From the NCBI GenBank assembly GCA_012798275.1, contig JAAZNO010000445.1, positions 1 to 7,684 on the forward strand: a DNA stretch of 7,684 nt, given 5' to 3'. The notes below the pieces were generated by a model, which made no database searches, was not told the DNA's origin, and saw only the letters and a list, made by a program, of their open reading frames with translations. Positions 1 through 4,180 of this stretch are shown here, piece after piece. Position numbers and translations under genes: made by a program. This stretch comes from Chloroflexota bacterium (GTDB lineage Bacteria; Chloroflexota; Anaerolineae; B4-G1; SLSP01). How positions within the stretch are numbered: the first letter of the stretch is position 1; each line of letters begins with the position of its first letter.

Positions 1-57
1 CGAATGTCACGAATAAGATTAGAAATTCCTGGCCCCCGGGGCTGCTACGTCCTCAAA

Positions 58-77
58 CACCGCGCTTCAGCGCGGTG
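58..77. repeat. Hairpin repeat with TTCA loop, copy A
   Basis: This is a perfect 8-bp inverted repeat, CACCGCGC (58-65) and GCGCGGTG (70-77), closing a TTCA tetraloop. The surrounding 27 bases (55-81) match 3988-4014 at 24 positions, so the element occurs twice in this window, about 3.9 kb apart. No T-tract follows directly on either strand, so it is probably a dispersed intergenic repeat rather than a terminator. Confidence 0.6.
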
Positions 78-80
78 GGC

Positions 81-102
81 TTCCCCCCGCGCGCGGGGGG
101 AA
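81..102. other. Perfect 22-bp GC-rich palindrome
   Basis: Bases 81-102 read the same on both strands: TTCCCCCC, then alternating GC, then GGGGGGAA. The alternating purine-pyrimidine centre (88-95) and the absence of a spacer mean a small GC loop if it is extruded or transcribed. A T-run follows at 110-117 after an 8-base gap (102 to 110), which is too far for a classical intrinsic terminator. Function unknown. Confidence 0.5.
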
Positions 103-119
103 GGGGAACTTTTTTTTGT

Positions 120-170
120 GGGGTTTTGCAGGCGGGCTACACCCGCCTGCAAAACCCCCTTATTTTTTCT
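120..170 (+). terminator. Strong intrinsic-terminator-like hairpin
   Basis: A perfect 17-bp stem pairs 120-136 with 142-158 around the 5-base loop CTACA (137-141). It is followed on the + strand by CTTATTTTTTCT. Stem strength and the trailing T-tract fit a rho-independent terminator for a + strand unit entering from the left edge. On the - strand the hairpin is followed by A residues, so it should act in one direction only. The long perfect stem could equally belong to a mobile repeat that happens to carry terminator-like sequence. Confidence 0.5.
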
Positions 171-203
171 CCCCTCCCCAACGGCGCAGGCGCTGGGGAG
201 GGG
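171..203. other. Inverted repeat, 10-bp stem
   Basis: CCCCTCCCCA (171-180) pairs perfectly with TGGGGAGGGG (194-203) around a 13-base loop that itself contains two GCGC tetramers. No T-tract follows on either strand, so it is not a standard terminator. It sits directly after the terminator-like hairpin and may belong to the same repeat cluster. Confidence 0.4.
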
Positions 204-292
204 CAAAAGCTACAGCTCACAAAGGTTCATCTATCGCCGTCGAACTACCTGGCGCCAGGCTGAACAGTTACCCTCAAAGTACGAAACAACAT

Positions 293-321
293 TTGCGCCG
301 CCTTTTCATCCATGATATAAT
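293..321 (+). promoter_or_regulatory. Sigma-70-type promoter for the 352-783 gene
   Basis: A perfect -10 box TATAAT (316-321) is preceded by TG at 313-314 (an extended -10). A partial -35 TTGCGC (293-298) lies 17 bp upstream. Transcription would start near 328, giving a short leader before the proposed start codon at 352. The -35 matches consensus at only three positions, but the extended -10 can compensate. Confidence 0.55.
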
Positions 322-351
322 AGGGCAAGTAGTAGAGTGGAATACAACACT

Positions 352-783
352 ATGGTCAAAGAGACGCTTCAATTTCTACCGCCCACCCAGGCACGGCAAC
401 TCACCGAGCTGGCGGACCGCGCACGGCTCAGCCTGTCGCGCTTCACGTCTACCAAAGTCGAATTCGACGCTATCGGGCTGCAGTTGCTTGACGAATGGAT
501 TGACCGCCATCTACGGCAGTTCCCTGAACCTTCGCGCGACATTATCACCGTATGGGGAGCATTTTTGGGGGAGGTCTTCCGCCGCCGTTTCCACGGCGAA
601 TGGGCTATAGATAATTCCCAACGCAAACCACGACTCGGCGTCATCTGTCCACGGGAACAACGGGGGTTGCTGTTTGTGGATGTGATGGATCAGATCCAGC
701 GCCGCATCAAGAACGACATGCAGGACTCCCTGGCGTTCTACTATGCGGAAAAAGGCGTGGAAATCCGCGAAGTGGAAATCTAG
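352..783 (+). CDS. Conserved-looking hypothetical protein, 143 aa
   Basis: I do not recognise a family with certainty. The protein is soluble, with no signal peptide or membrane segment. The N-terminal half looks helical and charged. The centre carries the pattern WGAFLGEVFRRRFHGEW, reminiscent of small cytoplasmic DUF proteins with an LGE..RR...G.W core, and the C-terminal part (FVDVMDQIQRRIKNDMQDSLAFYY) looks like an amphipathic helix. I chose the ATG at 352 because GAGTGG at 335-340 can serve as a weak Shine-Dalgarno 11 bases upstream. The in-frame GTG at 337 would give 148 aa, but it lies in that motif and only about 9 bases after the predicted transcription start. The gene stands alone with its own promoter (293-321) and terminator (804-834), and converges on the dnaN unit. 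It is the only + strand gene in the window. Coding status is likely; function unknown. Confidence 0.75.
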   Translation: MVKETLQFLPPTQARQLTELADRARLSLSRFTSTKVEFDAIGLQLLDEWIDRHLRQFPEPSRDIITVWGAFLGEVFRRRFHGEWAIDNSQRKPRLGVICPREQRGLLFVDVMDQIQRRIKNDMQDSLAFYYAEKGVEIREVEI

Positions 784-803
784 CAAACGCCCCCGATGAC
801 AAG

Positions 804-834
804 AAAGCCTCCCGTGAGCACACGGGAGGCTTTT
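804..834. terminator. Bidirectional terminator between convergent genes
   Basis: A perfect 13-bp stem, AAAGCCTCCCGTG (804-816) with CACGGGAGGCTTT (821-833), closes an AGCA loop. On the + strand it ends in TTTT right after the 352-783 gene. On the - strand the exit side reads GGCTTTCTTG, so it can also stop transcripts from the 863-1267 gene, whose stop is about 30 bases away. A single shared terminator between converging genes fits well. Confidence 0.85.
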
Positions 835-862
835 CAATCACCTTGAGCGGGACGTTGACAGC

Positions 863-1267
863 TTAATAAGTCACCACCCGCGGCAGTGTTTTAGCCTGCT
901 CCACCCAATCCGCAACCTGCGCGGGAGTGGGCAACCGGTGCACCAGCTGGCGCTCCGCGTTGACCTCCGCCAGCCTGGCACAGAGGTTTTCCGGATTGCG
1001 CTGCGCGAGCTCGGGAACCGTGTCCACGCCGGCAAACTCCAGCAGGTCAGCATACTCCTCGCCCACACCCTTGACGCGGAACAGATCCACACGATTGACC
1101 CATTTCAAAATCAAATGCGGGGATAGGCCGGTCGCTTCAGCCAGATCCTTGCGGCCCTTGGGCGTAGCTCCCATCTCCAGCAGCGATGCCGTTGTCGTCA
1201 CCCCCGCCGCCTTCAACTTCTCGGCATACGCCTCGCCGACACCCTCAATCATCGTCAATTTCGCCAT
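863..1267 (-). CDS. DUF4332-type helix-hairpin-helix protein
   Basis: The 134-residue protein has two helix-hairpin-helix signatures, IEGVGEAYAEKL (residues 7-18) and VKGVGEEYADLL (65-76), each followed by an AGV turn. This double-HhH layout, with the linker pattern around LSPHLILKWVNRVDLFRVKG, is typical of the DUF4332 family. HhH motifs generally bind DNA backbone non-specifically, so a DNA-associated role is plausible but unproven; no catalytic residues are apparent. No signal peptide or membrane segment is present. The ATG start has a strong Shine-Dalgarno AGGAGGG (1273-1279) with 5-base spacing. It lies 59 bases downstream of dnaN on the same strand with no terminator between, so it is probably co-transcribed with the clamp gene. 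Transcription would end at the hairpin at 804-834. Confidence 0.85.
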   Translation of the reverse strand: MAKLTMIEGVGEAYAEKLKAAGVTTTASLLEMGATPKGRKDLAEATGLSPHLILKWVNRVDLFRVKGVGEEYADLLEFAGVDTVPELAQRNPENLCARLAEVNAERQLVHRLPTPAQVADWVEQAKTLPRVVTY

Positions 1268-1326
1268 AGAAGCCCTCCTGAACCATAAAATTAGTCGGAA
1301 CCAGGGACAAGTTGACCCACACAGGC

Positions 1327-2448
1327 TCAGCGCTGCCCCAAATGCATCGGCATGACCACGTGCGTGAAAGCATCCTCGTCTCCCAATGCCTTAATGACGC
1401 CGGGATTCGTGGGGGCATTCACCAGTAAAGCCACCTGCGGCGCATCCAGCGCACTCAGCACGTCAATTAAGAAGCGGACGTTGAAGGCGATTTCCAGGCC
1501 ATCCCCTTCCACGTTAGCGCTCAATGCCGTGGAGCCCTCGCCAAATTCGGCCGAGGCCGCCGACACGACGACCTCCCCCGGCCCGATGCGCAGCCGCACG
1601 ATATTGGCGACATCGCGCGCGAAGATCGCCGCCCGCTTACAGGCCTGGAGCCATTCCTCACGGCCGATGACCACCCGCGTGCGATGCCCCGGCGGGATAA
1701 TGCGGCGATAATCCGGGAACGTCCCATCAATGAGCCGGGAATTGAGGACGGTGTCCTTGAGCTTAAAGACCATCTGGTTATGACGCGCCGTCGTGGAAAT
1801 CGCCACAGGTTCTTCATGTCCGGCGAGGATGCGCAGCAACTCGCCCAGCGCCCGCGCCGGCACAATGACGCTGAACGGATGCGTCACCGGTTGCAGGAGC
1901 GGCACGTGGCGCACGGAAAGCCGGAATCCATCGGCGGCAGCGAGCGTCAAGGCATCGGAAGTGAATTCCATCAGCACCCCCGTGAGCACGGGATGGCTGT
2001 CGTCCAGGGAGGCCGCAAAGGTGACCTGTTCAAGCCCCAGCCGCAGGTCGCCGGCCTCTACGGCGATACCGTCGGCGTCCTCGGTCTCGGGTACCAGTGG
2101 AAATTCTTCGGCGGAGATCCCCCGGAACGAGGCGGACACGGCATTGCAAGAGAGCGCCAGGGTGAGCCTTTGCGGATCCATTTCGAGCGTCACCTGATCG
2201 GGCGGCAGGGAGGTGACGAGGTCAATGAAGTTGCGCGCCGGCACCGTGATCGCCCCGTCGGTTTCCACCCGCGCGCCGACCCAATGCATGATGCTCAGCT
2301 CCAGATTGGTGGCTGCCAGCTTGAGTTGCCCGCCATCGGTGGCAAGCAAGACGTTGCTGAGGATCGGCATCGTCGTGCGCGAGGGAACCGCGCGTCCCAC
2401 AATACTTAATCCCTTGGACAGGTTCTCCTGAAGGCAAGAGAGTTTCAT
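1327..2448 (-). CDS. dnaN: DNA polymerase III beta subunit (sliding clamp)
   Basis: This is the ring-shaped clamp that encircles DNA and tethers the replicative polymerase and other repair and replication proteins. At 373 residues it has the normal length, with three clamp domains at roughly 1-125, 128-255 and 257-373. Recognisable family landmarks are TMPILSNVLL (26-35), SAEEFPLVP (112-120), HPVLTGV (152-158), AADGFRLSVR (171-180), LIDGTFPDYRRIIP (239-252) and the C-terminal VVMPMHL. A three-residue GQR tail follows the usual MPMRL-like end. The ATG start has AGGAGG at 2455-2460 with 6-base spacing and a near-consensus promoter just upstream (2480-2508). In many bacteria dnaN lies beside dnaA and recF, but neither is here. 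Its neighbours are a downstream HhH protein and an upstream lipoprotein gene separated by a tandem repeat array. Confidence 0.97.
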   Translation of the reverse strand: MKLSCLQENLSKGLSIVGRAVPSRTTMPILSNVLLATDGGQLKLAATNLELSIMHWVGARVETDGAITVPARNFIDLVTSLPPDQVTLEMDPQRLTLALSCNAVSASFRGISAEEFPLVPETEDADGIAVEAGDLRLGLEQVTFAASLDDSHPVLTGVLMEFTSDALTLAAADGFRLSVRHVPLLQPVTHPFSVIVPARALGELLRILAGHEEPVAISTTARHNQMVFKLKDTVLNSRLIDGTFPDYRRIIPPGHRTRVVIGREEWLQACKRAAIFARDVANIVRLRIGPGEVVVSAASAEFGEGSTALSANVEGDGLEIAFNVRFLIDVLSALDAPQVALLVNAPTNPGVIKALGDEDAFTHVVMPMHLGQR

Positions 2449-2479
2449 CTAGGGCCTCCTCACCATTGAATATAATCTC

Positions 2480-2508
2480 AGTATACTCTAACCCCTCAGA
2501 ATTGACAA
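2480..2508 (-). promoter_or_regulatory. Near-consensus sigma-70-type promoter of dnaN
   Basis: Read on the - strand, TTGTCA (2503-2508; five of six match TTGACA) and TATACT (2480-2485; five of six match TATAAT) are separated by exactly 17 bp. Transcription would start near 2473, giving a leader of about 25 bases that contains the Shine-Dalgarno of dnaN. The 7-bp repeat array begins only two bases beyond the -35 box and so occupies the place where an UP element would lie. Confidence 0.75.
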
Positions 2509-2510
2509 AT

Positions 2511-2673
2511 GGATGCTGGATGCTGGTTGCTGGTTGCTGGATGCTGGTTACTGGTTACTGGTTGCTGGATGCTGGTTGCTGGTTGCTGGTTGCTGGAAGC
2601 TGGTTGCTGGTTGCTGGATGCTGGTTGCTGGATGCTGGTTGCTGGATACTGGTTGCTGGTTGCTGGTTGCTGG
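2511..2673. repeat. Tandem array of 23 heptanucleotide repeats
   Basis: From 2511 to 2671 the sequence is 23 uninterrupted 7-base units, followed by a trailing GG. Counts by unit are GGTTGCT 13, GGATGCT 6, GGTTACT 2, GGAAGCT 1 and GGATACT 1. Variation is confined to the third to fifth bases and there are no indels. Because 7 is not a multiple of 3, all three + frames encode cyclic forms of the same Leu/Val/Ala/Gly/Cys/Trp-rich heptapeptide without stops. Long open frames over the array are therefore artefacts of repetition, and none has a ribosome binding site. The array begins 2 bp from the dnaN -35 box and ends 5 bp from the stop codon of the 2679-3815 gene. It resembles the short tandemly repeated repetitive (STRR) sequences described in filamentous cyanobacteria. 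Confidence 0.95.
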
Positions 2674-2678
2674 CCCCC

Positions 2679-3815
2679 TCACCCCTTCCCACCAGATGGC
2701 GACGCCCATGCCGGCGCCGCTGTCCCCGGAAAGCGCTGCACCAATCGTCCCGTCTCCACTTCCCAGACCCACACTTCCGGCTGCGGATCGGGCACGCCCA
2801 TCGGCAGGCGCACCGCCGCCAGCCAGCGACCGTCAGCCGACCAGACCGGGCGGGCGAAACTCGCGCCGCCATCGCCGGGCAACTCCGTGAAATGGCCTTC
2901 GCTCAGGGCAAATAGCCACGGCTGAGATCCCAGCGCGTCCGCGCCGGAGCTTTCCTCGTGGACGCCGCCTCCATCCTCAACGGCCGGCGTCTCCTCCGCC
3001 GGGAAGAAACGCCGGCGCAACAACGCCATCTGCTCGCCGCCGGGGCTCCATGCCAGCTCCGCAATCTGCTCCGGCGTCTGGTCATCAGCGATGAGCGGTT
3101 GCAACAGCGTCATCTCCGAGTTGAGGGTGAGCCTCTGGGGCACAAGCCAGATCGCCGTCCCGGCGGCGTTGATCACGGCCAGCCGGTCGCCGGCAGGGGA
3201 CCAGGAAGGTGGCGCTTCCAGCAACCGCAAGTTCAGGCTCGCCACGCGCGCCCCCGTCGCCGACCAGAGCATCAGCCCTTCAGACGTAATCGCGGCCAGC
3301 TGATCGCCGGCGGGATTCCAGACAAGGCGGCTCTTGAGCGCCCCCAACGAGCGTCCCGCGCCGTCGGGCAATGCAAGCACCCACCCCTCACGCTCGCCGC
3401 CCGCCTCTTCGCTCCATGCCAGATAGGCGCCCGTGGATGACATCACGGGATCGCGGCACTCGCCCGCACAGTCCCACAGCGGATGGAGGCGCTCCCCGTC
3501 CCAACGCGCGAGGCTACGTCCAGCGTCGAGCACCACGATGGCCCCCTCAGGCGCCGGCGCGAAGCCGGAGATCCCTTCCAGCAAGGGCGTGACCTCGCCC
3601 GTGCGCACTTCCGCCGTGGCGAGGTTCCAACCACCGTCCGTCCGGGCCATCACATACAGGCGCGGCTCCGAGGGCGTCGTCTCTGTCGGAGCTGGCATTT
3701 CGGGCCCGCACGCCGCCAGCAGCGTCAGCAGCAAGGCGACAAAAAACCGCCGCCGCAAACGCCCTTGACGTCTGTGAGCAGCGGCTCCAACCAGGCCCCC
3801 CTCAGATAGCAGCAC
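2679..3815 (-). CDS. Beta-propeller (PD40/TolB-like) lipoprotein
   Basis: This is probably an exported lipoprotein of 378 residues. After a basic stretch (RRQGRLRRR, residues 15-23) comes the hydrophobic FFVALLLTLLAAC with a lipobox LAAC; Cys36 would be the lipidated residue. A Pro/Thr-rich linker follows, then repeated propeller strands such as VWNPAGDQLAAI, SWSPAGDRLAVI, AWSPGGEQMALL and VWSADGRWLAAV, the hallmark of PD40/WD40-like blades; about six can be traced. A low-complexity acidic insertion (PAEETPAVEDGGGVHEESSG) interrupts the late blades. I start at the GTG at 3813-3815 because AGGAGG (3823-3828) lies 7 bases upstream. A longer frame reaches a TTG at 3897-3899 without a good site, and a TTG at 3756-3758 would give a shorter signal peptide. 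Its ligand or partner is unknown. The stop abuts the 7-bp array, with no hairpin terminator before the dnaN promoter. Confidence 0.85.
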   Translation of the reverse strand: MLLSEGGLVGAAAHRRQGRLRRRFFVALLLTLLAACGPEMPAPTETTPSEPRLYVMARTDGGWNLATAEVRTGEVTPLLEGISGFAPAPEGAIVVLDAGRSLARWDGERLHPLWDCAGECRDPVMSSTGAYLAWSEEAGGEREGWVLALPDGAGRSLGALKSRLVWNPAGDQLAAITSEGLMLWSATGARVASLNLRLLEAPPSWSPAGDRLAVINAAGTAIWLVPQRLTLNSEMTLLQPLIADDQTPEQIAELAWSPGGEQMALLRRRFFPAEETPAVEDGGGVHEESSGADALGSQPWLFALSEGHFTELPGDGGASFARPVWSADGRWLAAVRLPMGVPDPQPEVWVWEVETGRLVQRFPGTAAPAWASPSGGKG

Positions 3816-3834
3816 GGCGCCGCCTCCTCCCCGG

Positions 3835-3863
3835 AAAATAGAGAGCAGTGAGCCAGCAGTCAG
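3835..3863 (-). promoter_or_regulatory. Possible promoter of the lipoprotein gene
   Basis: On the - strand, CTGACT (3858-3863) and TATTTT (3835-3840) are spaced by 17 bp; each matches four of six consensus positions. The predicted start near 3828 would leave a leader of only about 13 bases, beginning at the Shine-Dalgarno. That is tight, so the call is weak. Confidence 0.25.
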
Positions 3864-4124
3864 CGAATCAGCGAACCTCAAAATCACTTGCGCCGCCAAT
3901 GTAACGCGAACTTCAGGCCGCTCTCAGGCCACCCGCCCCGGAATGAATTCCGGGTCTGACAGATCGATCTTGCTGAAGCAAGCTCCCAAACAGCGCACTT
4001 CAGCGCGGTTGGCTCGTGTCAGGCTGGGGATTTCGTCCCCCGCCAAACTGGTGAGCCGTCGCAGCCTCTGTTCATGACTCATATTTCCATGCCTGGATGG
4101 CGTCTTCTTCAAAAATAAACTGTG
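3864..4124. other. Gene-free spacer with hairpin repeats
   Basis: No credible gene is present. A 73-codon open frame on the - strand (3924-4145) is composed mostly of the hairpin repeat and the 8-bp array and resembles no family. The spacer contains four short hairpins between 3937 and 4040 (listed as one repeat element). At 3861-3876 there is also a pair of 8-base units CAGCGAAT/CAGCGAAC, which look like the remnant of a short-period array. No clear intrinsic terminator with a T-tract is visible for the 4158-5681 gene; the nearest T-rich stretch on that strand (4109-4121) lacks a strong stem. Confidence 0.5.
3937..4040. repeat. Multi-hairpin intergenic repeat, includes copy B
   Basis: Four hairpins follow one another. 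CCCGGAA/TTCCGGG with loop TGAA lies at 3937-3954, and CTTGC/GCAAG with loop TGAA at 3969-3982. A stem around TTCA, homologous to copy A at 58-77, lies at 3991-4010, and GGGGA/TCCCC with loop TTTCG at 4026-4040. The first three share the apical loop TTCA or its complement TGAA. The third matches copy A at 24 of 27 positions (3988-4014 against 55-81), but all three differences break stem pairs, suggesting decay or a shifted GCGC/GCGC fold. No T-tracts follow, so these are more likely dispersed repeats than terminators. Confidence 0.55.
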
Positions 4125-4180
4125 CCCACGTGCCCACGTTCGCACCTTCCCACGTTCTCACGTCTCCACATTTCTACGTG
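4125..4180. repeat. Degenerate tandem array of seven 8-bp units
   Basis: Seven consecutive 8-base units occur: CCCACGTG, CCCACGTT, CGCACCTT, CCCACGTT, CTCACGTC, TCCACATT and TCTACGTG, with consensus near CCCACGTT. The copies are more diverged than those of the 7-bp array. The array overlaps the 3' end of the 4158-5681 gene, so its last six codons and stop are written in repeat sequence. Confidence 0.75.

Larger units (their letters stand above)
1..292. other. Gene-free left edge with clustered hairpins
   Basis: I see no credible gene here. Open frames exist on both strands, but they run through palindromes and homopolymer tracts, have no ribosome binding site and resemble no family I know. 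The stretch holds four perfect inverted repeats in a row (58-77, 81-102, 120-158, 171-203; listed separately), an eight-base run of T at 110-117, and a 12-bp palindrome CCTGGCGCCAGG at 248-259. The last is flanked by GTTCA (225-229) and TGAAC (261-265), which could pair as an outer stem. The promoter of the 352-783 gene starts right after it. The region probably combines the end of an upstream transcription unit with dispersed intergenic repeats. Confidence 0.6.

Noticed and set aside
4..610. Overlapping + strand open frames at the left edge
   Set aside because: They run through hairpins, homopolymers and the promoter of the 352-783 gene, lack ribosome sites and look like no known protein.
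1079..1096. Sequence NRVDLF in the DUF4332 protein, slightly like a clamp-binding QL(S/D)LF peptide
   Set aside because: It lacks the key Gln and lies in the segment just before the second HhH motif, which appears to be a general feature of the family, so it is no evidence for clamp binding.
1282..1310. Possible - strand promoter (TTGTCC, 17-bp gap, TATGGT) for the DUF4332 gene
   Set aside because: The predicted transcription start would fall inside the Shine-Dalgarno, and co-transcription with dnaN explains expression more simply.
1684..2409. 241-codon + strand frame antisense to dnaN
   Set aside because: It is a shadow of the dnaN reading frame in GC-rich DNA, with an Arg/Gly/His-rich composition and no independent support.
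2502..2507. Perfect TTGACA on the + strand
   Set aside because: No -10 box follows at a suitable distance because the heptanucleotide array starts immediately; the site is better explained as the - strand -35 box of dnaN.
2511..2673. CRISPR array
   Set aside because: Units are 7 bp with no spacers between them, and there are no cas genes in the window.
2466..2915. Long + strand open frames through the repeat array encoding a Cys/Trp-rich LVAGCWL peptide, extending into the lipoprotein gene
   Set aside because: A 7-bp period keeps all three frames open with the same peptide; there is no ribosome binding site, and the rest of each frame lies antisense to a well-supported gene.
3924..4145. 73-codon - strand frame between the lipoprotein and ligase-like genes
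   Set aside because: It consists largely of the hairpin repeat and the 8-bp array and has no recognisable domain or Shine-Dalgarno.
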